NCBI GenBank assembly: GCA_046757725.1
Contig: JBHHYU010000002.1
Coordinates: forward strand, 39,885-103,884
Source: JBHHYU01 sp046757725
GTDB taxonomy: Bacteria > Desulfobacterota > Binatia > UBA9968
Direction of reading: 5' to 3'
Length of the DNA: 64,000 bases
Numbering within the stretch: position 1 is the first letter of the stretch; each line of letters begins with the position of its first letter. Of the stretch, positions 7,034-14,872 are shown one piece after another. The position numbers and the translations under genes were made by a program. The notes below the pieces were generated by a model. The model had not been told where the DNA came from. It was given only the letters and a program-made list of their open reading frames with translations, and made no database searches.

Positions 7034-9523
7034 CTAGCCCCAAAAGGAAACGGTCGACTCCCTTCGCGGTCTATCCGTTGGTTTTTCTTGCCGTTTCCTT
7101 TTGGCAAGTTTTGATGTTTTGCTTGAAATCATGGCGTCGGTGGCGCTCTTCCTGTGTTTTTTATCTAGGAGAGCTACCTTGAGGACATCAGACATATTTT
7201 TGACTGAGACTAAGCTGAGCTTTCGTCGGAGGTGTTTAGGGAGCTCGTCGAGATCCTTTACGTTCTTGTCGGGGATGATAATCGTTCTAATCCCGGCTCG
7301 AAAAGCCGCAAGGCATTTTTCCTTCAGACCGCCTATCGGGAGGACTCTGCCCTGCAAGGTAATCTCTCCGGTCATGGCGACATCACGACTTACTGGCCGC
7401 CTAGTAAGGGCAGAAATTAGGGCTGCAGCCATAGTGATTCCGGCTGAAGGACCGTCCTTCGGAATGGCTCCCGCCGGCACATGGATGTGGATGTCTAGTT
7501 TCTGGTAGAAATCCTCTTGAATGCTTAGGCTTTTTGCGTGGGAGCGGGCATAGCTCACAGCTGCCTGGGCAGATTCCTTCATTACGTCTCCCAACTGCCC
7601 GGTCAGGGTAAGATTTCCTCGACCCTTGGCAAGGGACACCTCAACATAGAGAAGCTCTCCACCGGCGCTCGTCCAGGCCAGACCGGTTGCAACACCAGCC
7701 TCAAGCTGGTCTTGTTCTGTTCCAGGAAGGAACTTAGGAGGTCCTAAGAATAGATGAAGGTTTCCACGGGTGACATGAGTGAGTTCTTTTTTTCCTTCGG
7801 CTAGTTTACGTGCTACCTTTCGACAGATGGAAGCAATCTCTCTTTCTAAATTTCTGAGGCCAGCCTCCTTGGTGTACTGTGCCGTAACGCGTAGCAGCGC
7901 ATCATCAGAAATCTCTAAAGTTTTGATAGAGACCCCGTTGTCCTCCAGCTGTTTGGGGACGAGAAACCTACGGGAAATTTCCAGCTTCTCTTCATTCGTA
8001 TACCCGGAAAGCTGAATGACTTCCATGCGGTCCGCCAGTGCCGGGGGGACCGGATCCAACAAATTGGCCGTACAGATAAAGAGGGTGTTGGAAAGGTCGA
8101 ACGGCAGATTGAGGTAGTGATCACTAAAGGCGTGGTTTTGCTCCGGGTCTAGGACCTCCAACAGTGCGGCCGAAGGATCCCCACGAAAGTCCGTTCCCAC
8201 TTTATCGATCTCATCCAGCATAAAGACAGGGTTTTTGGAACCGGCCTGTTTGATCCCTTGAATAATCCTGCCCGGCATGGCTCCAACATAGGTCCTTCTG
8301 TGCCCACGGATCTCCGCCTCATCTCGGAGCCCTCCCAGGGAGATCCTGACAAAACTTCTTCCTAGTGCACGGGCAATCGACCGCCCCAGAGAGGTCTTGC
8401 CAACTCCTGGTGGCCCGACGAAGCACAGGATCGGTCCCTTGATCTTTCGCCTGAGCTTATTGACGGCCAGGTATTCAAGGATTCTCTCCTTGACCTTTTC
8501 CAAGTTGTAGTGATCCTCGTCGAGGACTTCTTTTGCCTTTTGGATATCTAGATTGTCCTTCGTTATCTTGCTCCAAGGTAGGTCCACCAGCCAGTCGAGA
8601 TAAGTCCGGACCAGGGATGCCTCAGAAAACTCAGGATGCATCTGCTCTAGTCTTTTTAATTGCTTTTTGGCCTCCCGTTTCACCTCCGTGGGCATCTTGG
8701 CCTTTTCAATCCGATTCTTTAGTTCGTTGATCTCCTCGGTGCGCTCATCCGCCTCACCCAACTCTTGCTGTATTTGTTTGAGCTGTTCTCGCAAGAAATA
8801 ATCCCGTTGAGTCTTGCTCATTTCATCCTTGGCTTGATTCTGGATGCGGGCCTGCATGGTCGATAGCTCCAGCTCGTGGCTGAGGAGGTCATTGACCTTT
8901 TTTAACCGAGCCACTGAATCGAATATCTCCAGGACGGTTTGGCTCTCCTCAATCTTGAGCCGCAGATTGGAGGCAACGAGGTCGGCTAGTACTCCGGGGT
9001 CACTAATGTTGTCCGTCACCATCGCGATCTCCGGGGGAAGGCTCTTGAGGTTCAGGATCTGCTCGATTTTCTCCTTGACGTTCCGCATCAAGGCCTCGAC
9101 CTCGATGGATGCCTCCTGGAGAGTCGACTCCATAGCCTTGAGGATTTTGACCTCGAAAAAGGGACGATCCCGGACAAAACTATCTACCTTGGCTTTAGAC
9201 AATCCCTGTACGAGGATCTTCACTCGGCCATCCGCGAGCTTGAGCATGCGCATAATAGAAGCTACCGTCCCCACCGAATGAATACCCTCCGGGGAAGGAT
9301 TATCCTCAGCTGAGTTCTTTTGTGCTGCCAAGAAGATCAGGCGATCCCGAGAAAGAGCCTCCTCCACAGCCCGTATGGACATATCCCTGCCCACGAAAAG
9401 CGGAAGCATCATATAGGGGTAAATAACGATGTCGCGGATAGGTAGCAAAGGAAGCACATCAGGAATCTCAACCTGAGTTCCTTTATCCTCCTGACCCTCA
9501 ACGTTCCACTCTGTACCGCTCAT
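7034..9523 (-). CDS. lon: ATP-dependent Lon protease (LonA)
   Basis: An 829-residue cytosolic AAA+ protease that degrades misfolded and regulatory proteins. The N-terminal LAN domain starts near residue 25 with LPLLPIRDIVIYPYMMLPLFVG. A coiled-coil linker follows, then Walker A GPPGVGKTS near 370, Walker B NPVFMLDEIDKVG, and the C-terminal protease domain with the Ser-Lys dyad (Ser about 691 in DGPSAGIT; Lys in GGLKEKCLAA). The basic tail of about 40 residues is longer than usual. I start at ATG 9521-9523 (MSGTEWN), which has an AAGGA site; a longer frame to 9613 adds 30 residues unlike Lon. It is preceded by a 485-nt gap with a possible sigma-70 promoter. Confidence 0.95.
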   Translation of the reverse strand: MSGTEWNVEGQEDKGTQVEIPDVLPLLPIRDIVIYPYMMLPLFVGRDMSIRAVEEALSRDRLIFLAAQKNSAEDNPSPEGIHSVGTVASIMRMLKLADGRVKILVQGLSKAKVDSFVRDRPFFEVKILKAMESTLQEASIEVEALMRNVKEKIEQILNLKSLPPEIAMVTDNISDPGVLADLVASNLRLKIEESQTVLEIFDSVARLKKVNDLLSHELELSTMQARIQNQAKDEMSKTQRDYFLREQLKQIQQELGEADERTEEINELKNRIEKAKMPTEVKREAKKQLKRLEQMHPEFSEASLVRTYLDWLVDLPWSKITKDNLDIQKAKEVLDEDHYNLEKVKERILEYLAVNKLRRKIKGPILCFVGPPGVGKTSLGRSIARALGRSFVRISLGGLRDEAEIRGHRRTYVGAMPGRIIQGIKQAGSKNPVFMLDEIDKVGTDFRGDPSAALLEVLDPEQNHAFSDHYLNLPFDLSNTLFICTANLLDPVPPALADRMEVIQLSGYTNEEKLEISRRFLVPKQLEDNGVSIKTLEISDDALLRVTAQYTKEAGLRNLEREIASICRKVARKLAEGKKELTHVTRGNLHLFLGPPKFLPGTEQDQLEAGVATGLAWTSAGGELLYVEVSLAKGRGNLTLTGQLGDVMKESAQAAVSYARSHAKSLSIQEDFYQKLDIHIHVPAGAIPKDGPSAGITMAAALISALTRRPVSRDVAMTGEITLQGRVLPIGGLKEKCLAAFRAGIRTIIIPDKNVKDLDELPKHLRRKLSLVSVKNMSDVLKVALLDKKHRKSATDAMISSKTSKLAKRKRQEKPTDRPRRESTVSFWG

Positions 9524-10008
9524 AGAATTCCAGTCCTTCTTTTTAAAAGCTATTGAAAAGTTCGTGGTCCGGATCAGTCCAAAGGTCCAAGGTAGGATAA
9601 ACCCAAAGCGCAAGAGAACCCGGCGAACAGAGGGCTACTAGGCCGTACATTGGAGCCAGATAGTCGAACACGCTGATCATAACGGCCATAACGGCTTGAA
9701 GCACTGCCCGCTTTACAATAAACCCCTGGTAAGAAGGCCATTTTCAACGGGTTGTTTAACGTTAGCATACTGGTGGCCACCGTCAATAAAATTCTTTTCG
9801 GTCCATGGATTTTCATACCCTTAGATACAAAGGCCTACTGTTCCAAGCTTTGTTTGTCCAGGATCTGCCAGGCTGCGGAAGACCCTGGACCTTGCTCTTA
9901 CCGCCACCCTTACAATGGGGACTCCCGCTAAATTAGAACCCTTACGGAAAAACAAAAGCGGAAAAGCAGACGGAGTAAACGAGGCCTGGATGATTCGCCG
10001 GAGGCCAG
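9524..10008. other. Intergenic region between dnaJ 3' end and lon
   Basis: 485 nt without a convincing gene. A minus-strand frame (9574..9816) has no domain or ribosome site. The region contains a 7-bp inverted repeat, GTCCAGG at 9856-9862 and CCTGGAC at 9884-9890, and a possible lon promoter at 9759..9786. No sigma-32-type CTTGAAA/CCCCAT pair was found. Confidence 0.4.
9759..9786 (-). promoter_or_regulatory. Possible sigma-70 promoter for lon
   Basis: Minus strand: -35 TTGACG (9781-9786), 16-nt spacer, -10 TAACGT (9759-9764). The -10 is weak and the site is about 235 nt from the lon ATG, so this is tentative. Confidence 0.25.
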
Positions 10009-11121
10009 TTACCCAAACATCTCTTTGACTTTGTCAAAGAAACCCTTCGAACGGGGATGAACCTCGTTGCTCCCGAGGGCTGCGAACTCTTTCAAAAGCT
10101 CCTTCTGCTTGTGTGTGAGATGGGTCGGTGTTTCCAGCACCACCCTCACAAGTTGGTCTCCGTAATGGTACCCCTGGACATCTCTGACCCCCTTCCCTCT
10201 TAAACGAAGGATTCTTCCCGACTGCGTTCCGGGAGGGATCTTCATCTTTACTTTTCCCTGAAGGGTAGGGACATCGATTTCTGATCCCAAAGTTGCCTGA
10301 ACGAAGCTGATTGGAACGTCACAAATAATGTCTACGCCATCCCGTATAAAGAGAGGATGAGGTTTCACCTGAATGACCACATAGAGATCCCCGGCTGGGC
10401 CGCCTGACGCGCCGTTCTCTCCCTCTCCCCTCAGTTTAAGGCGAGAACCACCGTCTATCCCCGGTGGAACCCTCACGTTCAGTGTGTGGAGTTTCCGAGT
10501 GCGACCAGCCCCGCTACATGACTTACAAGGATCACTAATAAGTTGTCCTTGGCCCCGGCATTGATTGCAAGTCCGGGAAACCATGAAGAAGCCTTGTTGG
10601 AAATTAACCTGGCCTTTTCCGCGACACGTGGGGCAGGTACGAGCTGCAGATCCGGGTTTTGATCCGCTACCGTGGCAGATCTCGCAAGGCCCCTGCCGAG
10701 GAATCTTGATTTTCTTCTCCGTTCCGAAAACGGCATCTTCGAAACTGAGTTCTAGATTATAGCGAAGATCTTCTCCCCGGGTCCGAGAACGCCGCCCGGT
10801 TGTACCTTGCCCGAAAAATTCTCCAAAGATATCTCCAAATATGTCCTCAAAGCCGGATGTAAAATCAAACCCGCCGCGGAAAGGGCCGCCCTCTCCGAAG
10901 GCGGCATGTCCAAACTGGTCGTATCGGGCTCTCTTTTCCGGATCCGTAATGACTTGGTAGGCCTCTGATACCTCTTTAAACTTTTCCTCTGCCTGCTTAT
11001 CCCCTGGATTCCGGTCAGGGTGATACTTCAACGCGAGCTTACGGTAAGCCTTTTTAATTGTCTCTGCACTGGCGTTTCGATCGATACCCAGCGTTTGGTA
11101 ATAGTCCCGTTTTCCGTTCAA
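10009..11121 (-). CDS. dnaJ: Chaperone protein DnaJ
   Basis: A 370-residue type I Hsp40 co-chaperone. The J domain (1-70) carries the HPD motif (YHPDRNPGDKQAEEKF) that stimulates DnaK ATPase. It is followed by a G/F-rich region (GGFDFTSGFEDIFGDIFGEF). The zinc domain has four CxxCxGxG repeats (CEICHGSG, CPTCRGKG, CNQCRGQG, CKSCSGAG), then two C-terminal substrate-binding domains. The frame opens at TTG 11125-11127, but the ribosome site AAGGGG sits 7 nt before a second TTG at 11119-11121, which also gives the usual short N terminus; I chose that. It lies about 110 nt after dnaK, separated by a hairpin. Confidence 0.95.
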   Translation of the reverse strand: MNGKRDYYQTLGIDRNASAETIKKAYRKLALKYHPDRNPGDKQAEEKFKEVSEAYQVITDPEKRARYDQFGHAAFGEGGPFRGGFDFTSGFEDIFGDIFGEFFGQGTTGRRSRTRGEDLRYNLELSFEDAVFGTEKKIKIPRQGPCEICHGSGSKPGSAARTCPTCRGKGQVNFQQGFFMVSRTCNQCRGQGQLISDPCKSCSGAGRTRKLHTLNVRVPPGIDGGSRLKLRGEGENGASGGPAGDLYVVIQVKPHPLFIRDGVDIICDVPISFVQATLGSEIDVPTLQGKVKMKIPPGTQSGRILRLRGKGVRDVQGYHYGDQLVRVVLETPTHLTHKQKELLKEFAALGSNEVHPRSKGFFDKVKEMFG

Positions 11122-11152
11122 GCGCAAACCCCTTGCCCGTATCTTATCCTAT

Positions 11153-11199
11153 ATAACAAGAAAGCCCCTCTCCTTATAACGTGCGGAAGCAGGGGCCTT
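11153..11199 (-). terminator. Hairpin between dnaK and dnaJ, possible weak terminator or attenuator
   Basis: On the minus strand GCCCCT (from 11191-11196) pairs with AGGGGC (11164-11169) across a 21-nt loop, followed by TTTCTTGTTAT. The stem is short and the loop long, so it may partly terminate or process the dnaK-dnaJ transcript rather than end it. Confidence 0.3.
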
Positions 11200-11236
11200 C
11201 TCTCATCAAAGAAAGGTAACGTTCTGCGTCACCGTT

Positions 11237-13162
11237 CTAATCTTTGACCTCCTCAAAATCCGCGTCAACCACATCCTCTTTTTTCTTATCCTCATCACCG
11301 GTTTTCTGCTCCTGCTGATCCGATGACGATGGTTGTTCCGTGGAGGCCTGTTGTTGAGAAGCTTTGGCATACATTGCTTCTGCGAGCTTATGGGAGGAGC
11401 TCGTTAACTCTTCTGTCGCAGAGCGAATTTCTTGAAGATCCTGGCCGGCCATGGCCTTTTTAGCTTTTTCTACGGCTCCCTCAATATTTTCCTTGACCCC
11501 GGGCTCCAATTCACCGGTGTAGTCTTTAAGGGATTTCTCAGTGGAATAGATGAGGGAGTCCAGTTGGTTGCGTGCCTCCACCGTTTCTTTCCGTTGTTTG
11601 TCATCAGAGGCATGTACCTCTGCTTCTCTAACCATCTGCTTGATTTCTTCCTCACTAAGGCCGCTCGACGCGGTGATCTTGATCGATTGCTCTTTCCCGG
11701 TTCCCAGGTCCTTTGCCGAAACATGTACGATCCCATTCGCGTCAATATCGAAGGTCACTTCAATCTGCGGTATTCCTCTGGGTGCCGGGGGGATCCCTAT
11801 AAGGTCAAACTGGCCCAGCAATTTATTGTCTGCGGCCATTTCTCTTTCCCCTTGAAAGACCCGAATGGAGACAGCTGTCTGACTATCTTGTGCGGTCGAG
11901 AAGGTCTGACTCTTACGAGTAGGGATTGTAGTATTACGCTCGATCAGCTTGGTGGAAACACCTCCGAGGGTCTCGATCCCAAGAGATAAAGGAGTCACAT
12001 CAAGGAGGAGAACGTCTTTTACGTCCCCCGTGAGCACGGCCCCTTGAATCGCTGCTCCTACAGCTACGACCTCGTCCGGGTTAACTCCCTTGTGGGGATC
12101 TTTCCCAAAGAGCTTCTTCACCCTTTCTTGAACCGCAGGCATCCGTGTCATCCCTCCTACCAGAATGACCTCATTGATATCACTAGGGCTTATCTCTGCG
12201 TCTTTAAGGGCTTGCCGGCAGGGCCGTTCAGTCCTTTCGATCAGGTCGGAGCAGAGAACCTCCAGTTTGGAACGGGTCAGTTTCATGTTGAGATGCTTCG
12301 GTCCATTCTGATCAGCAGTGACAAAAGGAAGATTGATGTCCGTTTCCATGGAGGTGGAGAGTTCACATTTGGCCTTCTCGGCAGCTTCCTTCAAACGTTG
12401 CAGGGCCATCCGATCCTTGCGCAAGTCAATACCTTGGTCCTTCTTGAACTCATCAGCGAGATAATCCATGAGCCTCTGGTCAAAATCTTCCCCCCCTAAG
12501 AACGTGTCACCGTTAGTTGCCTTGACCTCGAAAACACCATCTCCCAATTCCAAAATAGAGATGTCAAAGGTCCCGCCCCCTAGGTCAAAAACAGCAATTT
12601 TTTCATCCTTTTTTTTGTCCAAACCATAGGCGAGGGATGCGGCTGTAGGCTCATTGATGATGCGTAGCACGTTCAGCCCTGCAATCCGCCCTGCATCCTT
12701 GGTGGCTTGCCTTTGGCTGTCATTAAAATAGGCGGGAACCGTAATGACGGCTTCGTTGACTTTTTCTCCCAGATAATCATCCGCTGTCTGCTTCATCTTC
12801 TGGAGAATGAAGGCGGATATTTCTGCCGGACTGTATCGTTTTGCCCTGGCCTCTACCCAGGCATCTCCATTATCCGCGTGGTTGATTTTATACGGGAGGA
12901 TCTTCACGGCCTTCTGGACCATCGCATCTTCGTAACGCCGTCCGATGAGTCGCTTGACGGCAAATATAGTATTTTCCGGGTTGGTGATTGCCTGTCTCCT
13001 CGCGATTTGTCCAACCAATCGCTCCCCGCTCTCGGAAAAAGCAACTACAGAAGGCGTCGTCCGGGTTCCTTCGGCATTCGCAATAACATTCGGATCCCCC
13101 CCTTCCATGATTGCTACACAGGAGTTAGTTGTCCCCAGATCAATCCCAATAACTTTTGCCAT
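11237..13162 (-). CDS. dnaK: Chaperone protein DnaK (Hsp70)
   Basis: A 641-residue Hsp70. The N-terminal ATPase domain begins with GIDLGTTNSCVAIMEGG and includes the FDLGGGTFDISILELGDG and VILVGGMTRMPAVQERV signatures. The interdomain linker DVLLLDVTPLSLGIE precedes the peptide-binding beta domain, and the alpha lid ends in a Gln/Ser/Glu-rich tail with EEVKD at the C terminus, close to the classical EEVKK/EEVD type end. The ATG has a GGAG site 9 nt upstream. It lies 70 nt after grpE and about 110 nt before dnaJ, in the order grpE-dnaK-dnaJ. Confidence 0.97.
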   Translation of the reverse strand: MAKVIGIDLGTTNSCVAIMEGGDPNVIANAEGTRTTPSVVAFSESGERLVGQIARRQAITNPENTIFAVKRLIGRRYEDAMVQKAVKILPYKINHADNGDAWVEARAKRYSPAEISAFILQKMKQTADDYLGEKVNEAVITVPAYFNDSQRQATKDAGRIAGLNVLRIINEPTAASLAYGLDKKKDEKIAVFDLGGGTFDISILELGDGVFEVKATNGDTFLGGEDFDQRLMDYLADEFKKDQGIDLRKDRMALQRLKEAAEKAKCELSTSMETDINLPFVTADQNGPKHLNMKLTRSKLEVLCSDLIERTERPCRQALKDAEISPSDINEVILVGGMTRMPAVQERVKKLFGKDPHKGVNPDEVVAVGAAIQGAVLTGDVKDVLLLDVTPLSLGIETLGGVSTKLIERNTTIPTRKSQTFSTAQDSQTAVSIRVFQGEREMAADNKLLGQFDLIGIPPAPRGIPQIEVTFDIDANGIVHVSAKDLGTGKEQSIKITASSGLSEEEIKQMVREAEVHASDDKQRKETVEARNQLDSLIYSTEKSLKDYTGELEPGVKENIEGAVEKAKKAMAGQDLQEIRSATEELTSSSHKLAEAMYAKASQQQASTEQPSSSDQQEQKTGDEDKKKEDVVDADFEEVKD

Positions 13163-13232
13163 CGCTTATTCTCCTCATTGTCGGTTTCCGGTTTTCATTT
13201 GTAGTCGCATTGGTAAACAAAACTCAATGTAT

Positions 13233-13874
13233 TTAATCATCAGTTTCGGCTTTTTCAACCTCCACGTCTGTCTCTTTTTTTTCTTTTGTTTCAGGAGGCT
13301 TAGTGACGCTGACCATCGAGGGACGGATAAGGCGGTCAAAAAGATAGTATCCTTTGTGATGTTCCTCCACTACCGTATTGGGCTCCAGTTCACCACTTTC
13401 CACTTGAGCAATGGCCTCATGTTTCTCAGGATTGAATTTCTCTCCCTTCGCCGAAACCTGTGTGACCCCGTGTTTATTTAAAACTTCGAGAAATCCTTTG
13501 AGGACCATTTCTATCCCTTCGAGAAGCGATTCTCCGTTGCCACCCCCCGGCGCATGCTCAATTGCCCGCTCGAGGTTATCTAGGATAGGGAGAAGACCCC
13601 TGACAAGCCCTTCGTTGGCGTACCGAACCGCTTCCCCTTTTTCCCGCACCATCCGTTTTTTAAAGTTCTCCAGCTCAGCCACCTGTCGAAGCAAACGATC
13701 ATGCAATTCCTTCGCTTCCGATTCTTTCGTCTCTAGTTGCCGACAGAGTTCCTCCAATTCCGGCGGGGAGTGGCTTTCTTTAGCTTCCTGCGCAAGAGAT
13801 TCCCTATCCACTTCTTCAGTTATTTCCTCTTCTTGAGTTATTTCCCCGCCCCCCTTTTTGGCCATCTCATCCAT
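13233..13874 (-). CDS. grpE: GrpE nucleotide exchange factor
   Basis: A 213-residue co-chaperone that releases ADP from DnaK. The acidic, probably disordered N terminus (about 1-35) leads into a long coiled coil (LEELCRQLETKESEAKELHDRL) and the conserved LLPILDNLERAIEH, VEKFNPEKHEAIAQVE-like core (KGEKFNPEKHEAIAQ). A charged tail follows the beta-wing. ATG 13872-13874 is used; ATG 13863-13865 three codons in is equally possible. First gene of the chaperone operon, directly under a strong promoter. No hrcA precedes it, unlike the common hrcA-grpE-dnaK order. Confidence 0.94.
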   Translation of the reverse strand: MDEMAKKGGGEITQEEEITEEVDRESLAQEAKESHSPPELEELCRQLETKESEAKELHDRLLRQVAELENFKKRMVREKGEAVRYANEGLVRGLLPILDNLERAIEHAPGGGNGESLLEGIEMVLKGFLEVLNKHGVTQVSAKGEKFNPEKHEAIAQVESGELEPNTVVEEHHKGYYLFDRLIRPSMVSVTKPPETKEKKETDVEVEKAETDD

Positions 13875-13913
13875 GTTTTTATTTTTTTCCTGCTTCTTGA
13901 CAATAGCCGTGAA

Positions 13914-13942
13914 ATTTTAAGCATCGTCCCGTTGGTTGTCAA
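13914..13942 (-). promoter_or_regulatory. Strong sigma-70-type promoter for grpE-dnaK-dnaJ
   Basis: Minus strand: perfect -35 TTGACA (13937-13942), optimal 17-nt spacer, -10 TAAAAT (13914-13919, 5 of 6). It predicts a leader of about 30 nt before grpE. Neither a CIRCE inverted repeat nor a sigma-32 consensus is present in the 108-nt gap to recO. Confidence 0.7.
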
Positions 13943-14033
13943 GGTTCTCTGCGTTGAAACTCATTGATTTTCATGAGGTTGCGTGTTTTTTCGGAAAGTG
14001 CTAATAATTCTTCAAAAGGATATTCCCCAAACC

Positions 14034-14801
14034 GTGCGTTCTTCCTGTGTGACCCCGGCAATTGTGCTGCGCTCTAGGCCCTTCGGCGAGTCCGACAAAA
14101 TCGTTTCATTTTTTACTCAGGATTACGGTAAAGTAACCGGTATTGCCAAAGGGGCCAAGCGTTCGCGGAAAAGGTTTGTCAACTCGCTGGAACCGTTCTC
14201 TCTGGTCAATCTATACTTTTATAATTCCCTGCATGGGTCCTTGGCCTTTGTGCATGCCTGTAACCTGGTTCAGGCCTTTAACGATTTGAGCACGAGTCTG
14301 GAAAAGGTCGCTCATGCCTCCTATATCGTAGAGATCACAGAGGCGCTTAGCAGCGAGCGGGAAGAGAATCGGTTAATATTCGAGCATCTAAAGCAAGCGC
14401 TGAGCTTGGTAGAGGCGGAGGGACCATCTCTCCCTTTCCTCACTTATTTTGAACTGAAGTTGCTCAAGTTAGCGGGTTACGAACCGATGTTGGAACACTG
14501 TCGCCGCTGTGCAAAGAATTGGAGAGTCGAGTCTCAGGTAGAGTGGTGTTTTAGTCCACGCGATGGGGGGATCCTATGTGGTTCGTGTTCTGCGTTCAGA
14601 AAAGCAACCATGCCCCTATCTCTTGCTGCGGTTGATGCCTTATCAAACCTTCAGAAGGCAAACCCTGTATTTTCACACCACGCTGCTCCTACACCTAGCG
14701 TGCTGAAAGAAGGCCAGGCCGTGCTGCTCCGATTCATTCAATTTCAAGTGGATAAGGAATTAAAATCAGCCCGTTTTATAGACACGTTCTCTCTCGCGTG
14801 A
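14034..14801 (+). CDS. recO: DNA repair protein RecO
   Basis: A 255-residue recombination mediator of the RecFOR pathway that loads RecA on SSB-coated DNA. The N-terminal OB fold is seen in PAIVLRSRPFGESDKIVSFFTQDYGKVTGIAKGAKRSR; the C-terminal alpha domain carries a zinc site made of two CxxC pairs (CRRC near 160 and CGSC near 184). The frame opens at GTG 13983, but that gives 17 residues not seen in RecO proteins. GTG 14034 yields the normal N terminus and follows an AAAAGGA element, though at a long 13-nt spacing, so the start is not settled. It is divergent from grpE and 71 nt upstream of ppdK. Confidence 0.9.
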   Translation: MRSSCVTPAIVLRSRPFGESDKIVSFFTQDYGKVTGIAKGAKRSRKRFVNSLEPFSLVNLYFYNSLHGSLAFVHACNLVQAFNDLSTSLEKVAHASYIVEITEALSSEREENRLIFEHLKQALSLVEAEGPSLPFLTYFELKLLKLAGYEPMLEHCRRCAKNWRVESQVEWCFSPRDGGILCGSCSAFRKATMPLSLAAVDALSNLQKANPVFSHHAAPTPSVLKEGQAVLLRFIQFQVDKELKSARFIDTFSLA

Positions 14802-14872
14802 TCTTTTTGCTCTTTCTTTTCTTGAAAATGCACATCAAAAGTCGTATCGAAGAGTTTGGCTAGGAGTGGCAA

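Noticed and set aside
9574..9816. 80-codon minus-strand frame in front of lon
   Set aside because: No ribosome site, no domain, and it covers the likely lon promoter region.
9856..9890. GTCCAGG/CCTGGAC inverted repeat as a dnaJ terminator
   Set aside because: The loop is over 20 nt and no T-run follows on either strand; it may be chance.
13875..13982. CIRCE operator at the grpE promoter
   Set aside because: No TTAGCACTC/GAGTGCTAA-like inverted repeat on either strand.
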